Assembly (NCBI GenBank): GCA_964597275.1
Contig: CAZQXS010000001.1
Coordinates: 1-64,000 of the forward strand
Direction of reading: 5' to 3'
DNA from: UBA8110 sp964597275
GTDB lineage: Bacteria > SAR324 > NAC60-12
Length of the DNA: 64,000 nucleotides
Below the pieces are notes generated by a model. It was not told where the DNA came from. It made no database searches and worked only from the letters and a program-made list of their open reading frames with translations. How positions within the stretch are numbered: the first letter of the stretch is position 1; each line of letters starts with the position of its first letter. Below, piece by piece: positions 27,849 through 36,179 of the stretch. The translations under genes were made by a program, and so were the position numbers.

Positions 27849-30125
27849 ATGGACAGTACGAGAACTTCGGAATACCGCTACTTGGGCAAGCGCACCTTGC
27901 CCGTGGACACGAAGGACAAGCTTCGGGGGTTGCTCAGCTTCACGGGAGACTTGAAGCTCGCCGGGATGCTCCACGTCCGGGTAGCACTCAGCCCGCATCC
28001 GCATGCCCGCATCCTTGGCGTAGACCGCTCGGCGGCAGAGGCGGTTCCGGGTGTGGTCGCGGTGTTGGCCGCAGAGGACTTGCCGACCCGCGATCAGGTC
28101 ATCAGTTCCCGCATGAGTTCCGTGTTGGCCAGAGAGAAAGTGCTGTTCGAGGGGCAGCCGGTGGTCGCCGTCGTTGGGGAAACGGTTGCTGCCGCTCAGG
28201 ACGGTGTGGAGGCATTGGAAGTCGCCTACGAGCCGCTTCCTGCAATCCCGAACTTGGATGCGGCACTTCGCCCGGACGCTCCGATCCTCTGGCCGAATGG
28301 CTTGCCGAAGGACGCGATTGATGTCTCTGCGGATCATGGTGGAGTGGACCAGCAAGAATCAGAGGACTCCGGCCCACCAAGCAACATCCACACGGAAAAC
28401 AAATACGCTCGCGGCGATGTCGAGCAGGGGTTTGCCGAATCCGATTTCGTGCTGGAGCGTACCTACCGGATTCCGGCGGTGCATCAGGGTTATCTGGAAC
28501 CACAGGCTTCAGTCGCCGCTCCCGAAGGCAGTTCCGGCTTGGTGGTCTATGCCAGCACGCAGGGACCGCGCACGATTCGCAAGGAAGTCGCCCGGCTGTT
28601 GCAGATGCCGCGCAGTCAAGTCCGCGTGGTGCCGATGCCGATGGGCGGGGGCTTTGGAGGCAAGCACGGCCTGATCGAGACGCTGGTGGCCGCAATTGCC
28701 CACAAGCTACGCCGTCCGGTGCGACTGGAGTTGACCCGCACTGAGGACTTCCTCACCTCCATGCCCGCCCCGGAGCATCGCATTGACCTCAAGATGGGAG
28801 TCAAGCAGGATGGGCAGCTTTGCGCTCTTGAATCAAGGCTGTACCTCGACAACGGCGCGTTTTCGGCCCCGTGGTCTGGGCTGGCGGCGACGCTGCTGGC
28901 GAGCCAGTACCTCATTCCGCACATCAACATCTCCGCAAACGAAGTCAACTCGACCCGGGTGATGACCGGACCCTACCGCGCCCCCAGCGCCCCGCAGGCC
29001 GTGTTTGCGATGGAGTCGCACATGGACGACCTCGCCCGTGAGCTTGGACTCGATCCGCTGGAATTCCGCTATCAAAACGCGGCGGGGGGCGGCGACCCCA
29101 TGATTGACGGCAATCCGTGGCCGAGTCTGAGCCTGCGCGAGGTGCTGGACAAGATGCGCGAGCATCCGGCGTGGGCCAATCGCGCCAGTCGTCCGGACGA
29201 GGGCGTGGGGCTGGCGGCGGGCGTGTGGCGTTGCAACGCGGCTCCGGCCTCTGCCGTGGTGCGGGTGGAAGGCGACGGCTCCGTGCAGGTGTTGGTCGGC
29301 TCGGTGGACATTTCCGGCGTGAACTCCGGCTTCGTTCATGTGGTTGCCGAAACCCTTGGGGTGCTTCCGGAGCAAGTGACCATCACGCAAGGAGACACCA
29401 CCTCCGGTCCAGCCGCACCCGTCAGCGGAGGGAGCATGGTGACGTACAGCGTCGCCGGAGCCATTGCCGATGCCGCCAGCGAAATCCGGCAGCGGGTCAC
29501 CAAAATGGCCGCCGACCGCTTTGAGGCCCGCGAGGACGACATTGAAATTCAGGAGGGCAAGGTCTTTGTGCGCGGAGTTCCCAGCAAGGCGGTCACCCTG
29601 GCGGAGTTTGCCAGCAAGGTGGAGTCCTCTCGCGGAAAAGGCGGTCCCCTGTTGGCGCACGGGAATTCGGCGGTCGAGGTCAACGCTCCGGCGGCTTCGG
29701 CGCATCTGGTGCGGGTAAAGGTGGACAAGGAAACCGGAGTCGTCACGCCGCTTGAGTACGTTGCGGTGCAGGACGTCGGCTTTGCCCTCAATCCCCTCAT
29801 GGTCGAGGGCCAATTGCAGGGTGGTGCCCTGCAAGGGCTTGCGATTGGGTTGCAGGAGCAGTTGGTGTATGACGAGGAGGGCCACCTGCAAACGCCGTCT
29901 TTCTTGGACTACGCACTTCCGCGCTGCGACGAGGCTCCTTCGGTCGAACCCGTGCTGGTGGAAATCCCTTCGCCCGTGGGGCCGTTTGGCATCCGCGGGG
30001 TGGGCGAGCCTCCCATTGTTCCGGGGGCCGCCGCACTCGCCAATGCCGTGAAAAACGCCACCGGAATCCGCGTTGAAAAACTGCCCATCCGCGCTCCCGA
30101 ATTGTGGGAAAAAATGCGGGATTGA
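27849..30125 (+). CDS. Xanthine dehydrogenase-family molybdopterin-binding large subunit
   Basis: A 758-residue protein of the xanthine/aldehyde/CO dehydrogenase large-subunit family. The N-terminal domain has LPVDTKDKLRGLLSFTGDLK and FEGQPVVAVVGETVAAAQD; the molybdopterin part shows MPMGGGFGGKHGLIETL and GPYRAPSAPQAVFAMES. Near the C-terminus GIRGVGEPPIVPGAAAL carries the conserved catalytic Glu. Normally it pairs with a small [2Fe-2S] subunit and a FAD subunit; neither is adjacent, so electron partners must be encoded elsewhere or be fused or lost. Substrate unknown. Confidence 0.92.
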   Translation: MDSTRTSEYRYLGKRTLPVDTKDKLRGLLSFTGDLKLAGMLHVRVALSPHPHARILGVDRSAAEAVPGVVAVLAAEDLPTRDQVISSRMSSVLAREKVLFEGQPVVAVVGETVAAAQDGVEALEVAYEPLPAIPNLDAALRPDAPILWPNGLPKDAIDVSADHGGVDQQESEDSGPPSNIHTENKYARGDVEQGFAESDFVLERTYRIPAVHQGYLEPQASVAAPEGSSGLVVYASTQGPRTIRKEVARLLQMPRSQVRVVPMPMGGGFGGKHGLIETLVAAIAHKLRRPVRLELTRTEDFLTSMPAPEHRIDLKMGVKQDGQLCALESRLYLDNGAFSAPWSGLAATLLASQYLIPHINISANEVNSTRVMTGPYRAPSAPQAVFAMESHMDDLARELGLDPLEFRYQNAAGGGDPMIDGNPWPSLSLREVLDKMREHPAWANRASRPDEGVGLAAGVWRCNAAPASAVVRVEGDGSVQVLVGSVDISGVNSGFVHVVAETLGVLPEQVTITQGDTTSGPAAPVSGGSMVTYSVAGAIADAASEIRQRVTKMAADRFEAREDDIEIQEGKVFVRGVPSKAVTLAEFASKVESSRGKGGPLLAHGNSAVEVNAPAASAHLVRVKVDKETGVVTPLEYVAVQDVGFALNPLMVEGQLQGGALQGLAIGLQEQLVYDEEGHLQTPSFLDYALPRCDEAPSVEPVLVEIPSPVGPFGIRGVGEPPIVPGAAALANAVKNATGIRVEKLPIRAPELWEKMRD

Positions 30126-30572
30126 AAAAAATTTAAAAAAACACTTGACTGTCAGGCAGGATAGTTAGAAGGTGAGTACATTGCTTGGGGATTTCCCTGA
30201 GCAAGTATGGGGGGGAATGTGCTAGTATTTTTTCACTCCAAAAAGTCACGGTGGACGCCGACTTCCTCACCGACTGACTTCAAGTTTTCTTTATCTTCAG
30301 GAAGTTGCGGGGATAATCTGGGTAGGACCCCCGCCTTGTTACTACACTGCCTGCTAAACTAGGCCCACCTCGGCACATCCCCTCAAACAATCCGACCGTG
30401 CCTTCTGGGGCTTCTGGGAGGCACGGCTTGGGTTGAGGGAAGCACCCCGCCGTCAGTTCCCGAATTTTCCTGCCTCCTTTCGTTCATTCTTGTCGAATCT
30501 GCAAATCGTCTGCAGCGGCGGACTCCCGTGCGTTCGACATCGCTCGCAACACCTCAATTTCGAAACGTTTCC
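30126..30572 (+). promoter_or_regulatory. 447-bp intergenic region with extended -10 and hairpins upstream of ridA-like gene
   Basis: No convincing gene is seen. The start is A/T-rich (30126-30150). An imperfect dyad at 30181-30204 has arms TTGCT/AGCAA and inner GGG/CCC. An extended -10 (TGCTAGTAT, 30220-30228) would start a leader of about 340 bases. Within it, CCGTGCCT (30396-30403) pairs with AGGCACGG (30419-30426) around a 15-base loop, and CGGTG/CACCG pairs near 30250-30275. Function is unknown; no known riboswitch consensus was recognised. Confidence 0.4.
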
Positions 30573-31034
30573 ATGTCTGTCGAATCTCGCTTGCAAGACC
30601 TTGGCATTGAACTCCCGAACTCGCCGTCTCCTCTGGCGAACTACGTCCCGTTTGTGATCACGGGAAACCTGCTCTACCTTTCCGGTCAGGGGCCGCGAGA
30701 GGCTGACGGCACCTTTCACACCGGAAAAGTGGGGGAGTCCGTCACCACCGAACAGGCCTATCAGGACGCACGGCTGACCGGACTGAACCTGCTGTCCGTA
30801 ATGAAGAACGCCTTGGGCGAGCTTGACCGCGTGGAGCGCGTGGTCAAGTTGCTGGGCATGGTGAACGGCACCCCGGACTTTCTGGAGCATCCGCAGGTCA
30901 TCAACGGCTGTTCCGATTTGATGGTGGCGGTCTTTGGGGAAAAGGGCCGACACGCCCGCTCCGCCATTGGCATGGGATCGCTTCCCAACAACATCACGGT
31001 CGAGATCGAGGCCATCGTCGAAATCCGCGTCTGA
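30573..31034 (+). CDS. RidA/YjgF/UK114 family protein
   Basis: A 153-residue protein of the Rid family, which hydrolyse reactive enamine/imine intermediates or act in catabolic pathways. Typical segments: ANYVPFVITGNLLYLSGQGP and the C-terminal GRHARSAIGMGSLPNNITVE, followed by IEAIVEI. The chosen ATG at 30573 gives MSVESRLQDLG; the frame extends 15 codons upstream without family character. It precedes a two-subunit CoA-transferase by 11 bp and is probably in that operon. The canonical Arg is present near R129 (HARSAIG). Confidence 0.88.
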   Translation: MSVESRLQDLGIELPNSPSPLANYVPFVITGNLLYLSGQGPREADGTFHTGKVGESVTTEQAYQDARLTGLNLLSVMKNALGELDRVERVVKLLGMVNGTPDFLEHPQVINGCSDLMVAVFGEKGRHARSAIGMGSLPNNITVEIEAIVEIRV

Positions 31035-31045
31035 TTCGATCCTTC

Positions 31046-31966
31046 GTGCAGTCGAAACTTGTTTCCCTCCCAACGGCGATTTCCAAGTGGCTCCCGGACG
31101 GGAGTTCGGTGGTGTTGGGAGCCTGCTTGGAGGCCAACATCCCCTTTGCCGCAACCCGCGAACTGATCCGTCAGCAGCGGTGCGACCTGCACATGATCGC
31201 CCCGATCTCGGACCTGTCCACCGATTTACTGATTGGGGCGGGATGTGTCGCGGAAGTCTCCGGGGCGTGGGTGGGCAATGTATCGGGGGGGCTGGGCCAC
31301 AACCTCCGGCGGGCCGTGGAGCAAGGCATTCCCCGCACGATCACCGTTCACGATCACAGTAACTACTCTCTTGGCCTTGCCCTGCTGGCCGGAGCCTACG
31401 GCTTGCCCTACCTGCCCAACCGCACCCTGCTTGGATCGGACTTGCTGCGGTCCAACCCTGAGTTTCAAGAGGCGGAAAATCCCTTCCGTGCCGCAGAACC
31501 CATCGTGCGCATTCCTCCGCTCACGCCCGACGTGACGATTCTCAGCGTTCCACGGGCCGACGAGTTCGGCAACGCGCACCACTGGGGCAACTCCGGAGTC
31601 GCTCAGGAAGCCGCTCTCGCGTCCAAGAGGGTGCTGCTGCTGGCGGAGGAGTTGGTTGGCACGGAAGTGATCCATTCCGACCCCAGCCGGGTTCTGGTGC
31701 CGGGCTTTCGAGTGACGGCGGTGTGCCACGTTCCCGCAGGTTGCCACCCCTCGCCCATGGTGGGGCACTGGAAGCGCGACTCGGAGTTTTTCAACGACTA
31801 CCATCGGCAGTCCCGCACCCGCGAGGGGTTTGCAGAATGGGTGCAGGAGTGGGTGCTTGGAGTTGCCGACCATGAGCAGTACTGCACCAAGCTCCGGGAA
31901 CGGCTGGACACCCTGCGCATTCGCGGACAGCAGCTTTCGGCTCCTGCCAACTACGCAATGGACTAG
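31046..31966 (+). CDS. CoA-transferase subunit A (family I, glutaconate/3-oxoacid type)
   Basis: A 306-residue alpha-type subunit starting at a GTG 11 bp after the RidA gene. The segments LPDGSSVVLGACLEANIPFA, VGNVSGGLGHNLRRAVEQG and LSVPRADEFGNAHHWG are typical of the glutaconate CoA-transferase / IpdA branch rather than of the acetoacetate enzymes. Subunit B follows with a two-base gap. It could act as a CoA-transferase or, as in IpdAB, as a CoA-thioester ring hydrolase; sequence alone does not decide. Confidence 0.85.
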   Translation: MQSKLVSLPTAISKWLPDGSSVVLGACLEANIPFAATRELIRQQRCDLHMIAPISDLSTDLLIGAGCVAEVSGAWVGNVSGGLGHNLRRAVEQGIPRTITVHDHSNYSLGLALLAGAYGLPYLPNRTLLGSDLLRSNPEFQEAENPFRAAEPIVRIPPLTPDVTILSVPRADEFGNAHHWGNSGVAQEAALASKRVLLLAEELVGTEVIHSDPSRVLVPGFRVTAVCHVPAGCHPSPMVGHWKRDSEFFNDYHRQSRTREGFAEWVQEWVLGVADHEQYCTKLRERLDTLRIRGQQLSAPANYAMD

Positions 31967-31968
31967 CC

Positions 31969-32721
31969 ATGACGTGGACCACTCAGGAATTGATGATTGC
32001 CGCCACCGCACGAGAAATCGGGAACGGCGAGGTGGTCTTTGTCGGGATGCGTCTCCCCATCATGGCCTTTGGCGTCGCCAAGCTCACCCATGCGCCCAAT
32101 GCCGTGGGTTTGTTCGAATGTGGGATCGTCCGGGACACCCCCTCCAAGGAAATGCTCTACACGATGGCCGATCCGCCCAACCAGCTTGGAGCGGCTTGGT
32201 CGGCGGGGCTGCTTCCCGTCATGGCGCAACTGCCGTCCGGGCATGTGGACGCAGGCTTCATCGGCGGGGCGGAGATTGACCGCTTTGGCAACATCAATAC
32301 CAGTTGCATCGGCGATTTCCGCAACCCCCGCGTCCGGCTCCCCGGCTCCGGCGGTGCTGCCGACATTGCGGCCATGTCCAAGCGCACCATCGCCATCATG
32401 AACCACGAACGGAGGCGTTTGGTGGAACGGGTGTCGTTCGTCACCTCTCCGGGAAACCTTGAGGGCCGCTCGTCCCGCGATGCCCTCCGCCTGCCCGGAG
32501 GCCCGGCGGCACTGATCACCGACCGGTCCATCCTGCGCCCGCATGGCCCCGAAGGTGAACTCCACCTCCATTCCCTCCACACAGGCGAATCCGTGGACTC
32601 CGTCCGGGAACACACGGGTTGGAACCTGAAACTTCACCCGGAGCTATGCGAGACCCCGCCGCCTTCTGCTGACGAACTTGAGGCGCTCCATCAACTTGAC
32701 CCCGAAGGATTCTGGCGATAA
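31969..32721 (+). CDS. CoA-transferase subunit B (family I)
   Basis: A 250-residue beta-type subunit. The N-terminus TTQELMIAATAREI and the block LPGSGGAADIAAMSKRTIA are characteristic. The Glu in LFECGIVRDTP aligns by position with the (S)ENG/ExG catalytic Glu of CoA-transferases, which favours true transferase activity over the hydrolase branch; this is a judgement by eye. It is encoded directly after subunit A and forms the expected heterodimer. Confidence 0.87.
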   Translation: MTWTTQELMIAATAREIGNGEVVFVGMRLPIMAFGVAKLTHAPNAVGLFECGIVRDTPSKEMLYTMADPPNQLGAAWSAGLLPVMAQLPSGHVDAGFIGGAEIDRFGNINTSCIGDFRNPRVRLPGSGGAADIAAMSKRTIAIMNHERRRLVERVSFVTSPGNLEGRSSRDALRLPGGPAALITDRSILRPHGPEGELHLHSLHTGESVDSVREHTGWNLKLHPELCETPPPSADELEALHQLDPEGFWR

Positions 32722-32847
32722 CCCCCCTTCCCCCTCCGAAGCAGCGCCGCCCGCCAGTCCAGCTTGAGTTTTCCCCAAAAATTCCATAGTTTGTTGGGAT
32801 GCTTGCATGTCGAATTGGAGCAAGCCTCCATGTCTTGAAGAGCATTG

Positions 32848-33993
32848 ATGCCTGAAACAGAAAGCGAGTCGGAATCCACGCAAACGGGCCTGTTCTCGGC
32901 TTCTGGAACGCCTGGAGTGGCGGTCAACCTTGAGCCGGAACGCCGCTCCCACGCCAGTGAACTGCTGGCAGGACTGGAAGAACTGATGACGCGCTTGCAG
33001 TCTGACGAGCGACTGCACGCCGCCGCCACCCAGCTCAAGACGCAGTTGGTGGACGAGTTCTACACCAACGGCACCCCCTCCCCCACGCTTTCCAAGGCGT
33101 TCTCTCTGCGCGGACCGAACGCCAGCCAACTGCCGGTGGAAGTCTTTCAGGAGCAAGCCGCCCAAAAGGTCAATGCCTCCGAGTTTCAGAAACGCACCCG
33201 CCTCAAGGTGCGCCGCACCCTGGCCACCGTCCGGGAACTCCAAAGCGCCTACCCCGACCGCAAGGAGTTGCAGGAGTTGTCGAGCCTGCTGGACGATCTG
33301 GACCTCGATGGCAGTGCCGCCGAAATGCTGCAAAACGTGCAGGAACTCACCAAAACCGGAGTCTTCGAGCAGTACCTGCAAGCCAAGCAGCAGTTCCTTT
33401 CCGATTGGGAGCAGCTTCAGGACACCGAACACGCAGAAAGCGACCCGACCCCCTTCACGCAGGAGGATTTGATGGCCACCATGCACGCCCTCCACTTTCA
33501 GGAGCGTCGGCTGGTCAACCACCCGGAAGTCATCCGCTACAAGGACTACCGCTACTTCCGGCGTTTCAACCTCGCTTGCGACCCCACCGTGAGTTCGCTG
33601 CACACCGACTTTTGGGGGAGTGACGAGTTGCGCGAGCAGTTCATTGATTTTGTCCAGCGCGTCCGGGACAACTTTCTGAACCCCACTCCGTTTTTCGTGT
33701 TCCGCTTCAAGGATTCGTTTTCGTACCTGCTGCTCGGTTCTCCGGACGAAGGCTTGCTCACCTCGCTGGCGGAGCAGGCGGAGCAAGCACCCGTTCACGC
33801 CAAGATTCTGCTACGCCAGTCCAACTATGTCTTCCGGGAGCTTTCTGCGGAGTCACAGGAGGATCCATCGGCGTTCCACAACTGTTTCAAGGAGGCGCTG
33901 CGCCCCTTTGTGGATCAGTTCAATGTGCAGCTTGGGCTGGAGCTTCCGGAGTCGTTCACTCAGTTCTTCAAGGTTGCGGCGGACGAGGCATGA
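32848..33993 (+). CDS. Acidic soluble protein of unknown function preceding obgE
   Basis: A 381-residue cytoplasmic-looking protein with no signal peptide, membrane segment or recognised motif. The N-terminus is very acidic (PETESESESTQTG). The middle (about 80-190) is strongly helical and charged, with leucine-rich runs such as KELQELSSLLDDLDLDG that could be coiled coil. The C-terminal half contains NPTPFFVFRFKDSFSYLLLG. The ATG at 32848 follows a TTG in frame. Its stop overlaps the obgE start by four bases, so it is translationally coupled to the ribosome-assembly GTPase. Confidence 0.8.
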   Translation: MPETESESESTQTGLFSASGTPGVAVNLEPERRSHASELLAGLEELMTRLQSDERLHAAATQLKTQLVDEFYTNGTPSPTLSKAFSLRGPNASQLPVEVFQEQAAQKVNASEFQKRTRLKVRRTLATVRELQSAYPDRKELQELSSLLDDLDLDGSAAEMLQNVQELTKTGVFEQYLQAKQQFLSDWEQLQDTEHAESDPTPFTQEDLMATMHALHFQERRLVNHPEVIRYKDYRYFRRFNLACDPTVSSLHTDFWGSDELREQFIDFVQRVRDNFLNPTPFFVFRFKDSFSYLLLGSPDEGLLTSLAEQAEQAPVHAKILLRQSNYVFRELSAESQEDPSAFHNCFKEALRPFVDQFNVQLGLELPESFTQFFKVAADEA

Positions 33994-35057
33994 AGTTCGT
34001 TGATTCCGTCAAAATTCACGTCCGCTCCGGCAAGGGTGGTCCCGGCTGCACCGCGTTTCGGCGCGAGAAGTATGTGCCGATGGGCGGTCCAAACGGCGGG
34101 GACGGCGGCAAGGGCGGCGACGTGTGGTTCGTGGGCGATCCGGACAAGACCACCCTGCTCGACCTCTCCTTCCAGCAACACCAGCATGCCGAAAGCGGCA
34201 TGGCGGGCGGCGGACAGGACCGCCACGGACGTGCCGGGCACGAGCTTCACATCCCCGTTCCCTTGGGCACGGTGGTCATGGACGAGGACTCCCGCGAGGT
34301 GTTGCTGGAGGTGGTGGATGAAAAGCCGTATCACTTCTTGGAGGGCGGACGCGGCGGACGCGGCAACGCCCGCTTCAAGTCCTCGACCAACCGCGCCCCA
34401 GATTACCACCAGCCCGGCGAGGAGGGCACGGAGCTTTGGGTGCGACTCGAACTTAAGCTGATGGCGGACATCGGACTGGTGGGGTTTCCCAACGCCGGAA
34501 AGTCCACCCTGATCAGCAGCGTCTCCCACGCTCGACCCAAAATCGCGGACTACCCCTTCACCACGCTGGTGCCCAACTTGGGCGTCGTCAAGCATTCCGA
34601 CCACGACCCCTTTGTGATCGCCGACATTCCGGGCATCATCGAAGGCGCACACGAAGGCCGGGGTTTGGGCGACCGCTTCCTGCGGCACATCGAGCGCACC
34701 GCCCTGCTGCTGCTGCTGCTCGATGTCTCCGGCTTCAGCGAACAGGAACCGTGGCAGGAGTACGAAACGCTGCTGCATGAGCTTTCGGAGTTCTCCGCAA
34801 ACCTGCCCGGAAAACCCCGCAGAATCGCCCTCACGAAGCTGGATGCCGCCGTCGAGGACGAAGACCTCGATGCCCTGCAAAAACGCCTTGAGGGGCAGGG
34901 CGAGCGGGTGTTTCGGATTTCTGCGGTTTCCGGATGCGGCCTGCCCGAACTCACCCGCGAACTCGCCCAAGCGGTGGAGTTGGAGCGGGAACGCCGTCAG
35001 CAGGAAGTTCCGGAGCCTGCAACAGAAACCGTTCCGGTTTGGGAGGACTGGGAGTGA
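33990..35057 (+). CDS. obgE: GTPase ObgE/CgtA
   Basis: A 355-residue GTPase involved in 50S ribosome assembly and stress control. The glycine-rich Obg domain (residues 1-158) includes RSGKGGPGCTAFRREKYVP and GGRGGRGNARFKSSTN. The G domain has G1 GFPNAGKST (165-173), the DIPG G3 region in IADIPGIIEGAHEGRGLG and the G4-like TKLDA. The usual rplU-rpmA genes are absent upstream; instead unknown genes flank and overlap it on both sides. Confidence 0.97.
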   Translation: MKFVDSVKIHVRSGKGGPGCTAFRREKYVPMGGPNGGDGGKGGDVWFVGDPDKTTLLDLSFQQHQHAESGMAGGGQDRHGRAGHELHIPVPLGTVVMDEDSREVLLEVVDEKPYHFLEGGRGGRGNARFKSSTNRAPDYHQPGEEGTELWVRLELKLMADIGLVGFPNAGKSTLISSVSHARPKIADYPFTTLVPNLGVVKHSDHDPFVIADIPGIIEGAHEGRGLGDRFLRHIERTALLLLLLDVSGFSEQEPWQEYETLLHELSEFSANLPGKPRRIALTKLDAAVEDEDLDALQKRLEGQGERVFRISAVSGCGLPELTRELAQAVELERERRQQEVPEPATETVPVWEDWE

Positions 35058-35359
35058 ACTGGACGCAAGGCCAACTCAAGGACTGGCTGCGGCAACGAGC
35101 CGGCAAGCCGGTGCGCGTGGAACAGCGCGGCGGCGGATTCCGGATTCAGGGAACCGTCTTGTCAGTGGAGGAAGCGGACCTCTGCGGGCATCTGCTCACC
35201 GAAGTCGCGGTGCAAGCCGCCGTCGCGGATTTGGAGATTGTGCTGACCCTGCACGATGAACGGCTTGGGGTCCAAGTGGCCCATGACTCCGCAGGGGAAA
35301 CCACCCTCAACTTCGCCCTGGACGCTCCCTACGAACGACTCACGGTGACGGACGCTTGA
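35054..35359 (+). CDS. Small protein of unknown function coupled to obgE
   Basis: A 101-residue frame starting at a GTG that overlaps the obgE stop by four bases. The product begins VNWTQGQLKDWLRQRAGKPV and continues with a beta-rich, acidic segment (GFRIQGTVLSVEEADLCGHL, LTEVAVQAAVADLEIVL). No signal peptide or membrane segment. The GTG start is inferred from the overlap; the frame extends further upstream inside obgE. No family recognised. Confidence 0.65.
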   Translation: MNWTQGQLKDWLRQRAGKPVRVEQRGGGFRIQGTVLSVEEADLCGHLLTEVAVQAAVADLEIVLTLHDERLGVQVAHDSAGETTLNFALDAPYERLTVTDA

Positions 35360-35361
35360 CC

Positions 35362-35413
35362 GGAATCCAGAGCACTGGATCGTATGTCTGGATTCCCGTC
35401 TGCGCGGGAATGA
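35362..35413. repeat. REP-like palindromic repeat with ATTCCCG/CGGGAAT hairpin
   Basis: GGAATCCAG (35362-35370) and CTGGATTCC (35388-35396) form a 9-bp perfect inverted repeat, overlapping a second hairpin ATTCCCG (35392-35398) / CGGGAAT (35405-35411) followed by GAC. A related element is at 63647-63729. Repeats of this GGATTCCCG...CGGGAATGAC type are widely dispersed in bacterial genomes; mobility is probably passive. Confidence 0.75.
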
Positions 35414-35463
35414 CAAGTGAGGGCGAATCAACTGCAAATGCTCAAGGTTTCAAACCACCCCAC

Positions 35464-36129
35464 ATGCCAGAATCCACAGAAGCCTCCGCTCCCCAACTGC
35501 GCCGCAAGGAGCGTTTTGGGATTTGGATGCTCACGCTGTTGCTCCGGACCACGGCCCTGACCTCGCGGGTGGTTGTTCGCAACATGGAGGTGGCGGAGCA
35601 GGCTCGCCAGCAGCACGGTGCCTTCCTCGTCTCCACCTGGCATCAGGACATCTTCTTCAGCATCTGGATGTTCCGGAGCCTGCACCTCACGGCCCTCATC
35701 AGCGCAAGCCGGGACGGGGAGGCGATTTATCAGGTGATGCGCCGCTTCAATTTCAAGGCAACCCGAGGCTCATCCAACCGGGGTGGGGCGGAGGGGCTGC
35801 TGGACACCCTCAACGTGCTGAGATCGGGCGAGAGCATCGCCATTGCCCCGGATGGCCCGCTGGGTCCGCCACTGGAAGCAAAGCCCGGAATCGTGCTGCT
35901 CGCCAAGCAGGCCAAGGTGCCCATCCTGCCGTGGAGCTACACCTGCAAACGCGAGTGGCGGCTGAACACGTGGGACCGCCACCGCCTGCCCCAGCCCCTC
36001 AACCGCATCGAAGGGGGGTTTGGCGAACCCCTGCTGGTTCCCGACGACCTGCCCACCGACGAAATCCCCAACTACTGCCGCAAGCTCGAAGACGCGATGC
36101 GCCGCGTGTCCTACGAACTGCGCTCCTAA
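35464..36129 (+). CDS. DUF374 / lysophospholipid acyltransferase-like protein
   Basis: A 221-residue protein matching the DUF374 branch of the LPLAT superfamily, related to the LpxL-type acyltransferases. The H-x4-D-like motif reads STWHQDIFFSIWMFRSLHL; downstream are ATRGSSNRGGAEGL, IAIAPDGPLGPPLEAKPGIV and PWSYTCKREWRLNTWDRHRL, all standard. An N-terminal hydrophobic stretch (WMLTLLLRTTALTSRVVV) suggests membrane association. It probably acylates a lipid, lipid A or a related envelope component; substrate not determined. The start at 35464 follows the REP-like repeat. Confidence 0.88.
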   Translation: MPESTEASAPQLRRKERFGIWMLTLLLRTTALTSRVVVRNMEVAEQARQQHGAFLVSTWHQDIFFSIWMFRSLHLTALISASRDGEAIYQVMRRFNFKATRGSSNRGGAEGLLDTLNVLRSGESIAIAPDGPLGPPLEAKPGIVLLAKQAKVPILPWSYTCKREWRLNTWDRHRLPQPLNRIEGGFGEPLLVPDDLPTDEIPNYCRKLEDAMRRVSYELRS

Positions 36130-36179
36130 CGATTTCTTGTCATTCTCAAATCAGACCCGCTTGCGAGTCTCGGCACAGC

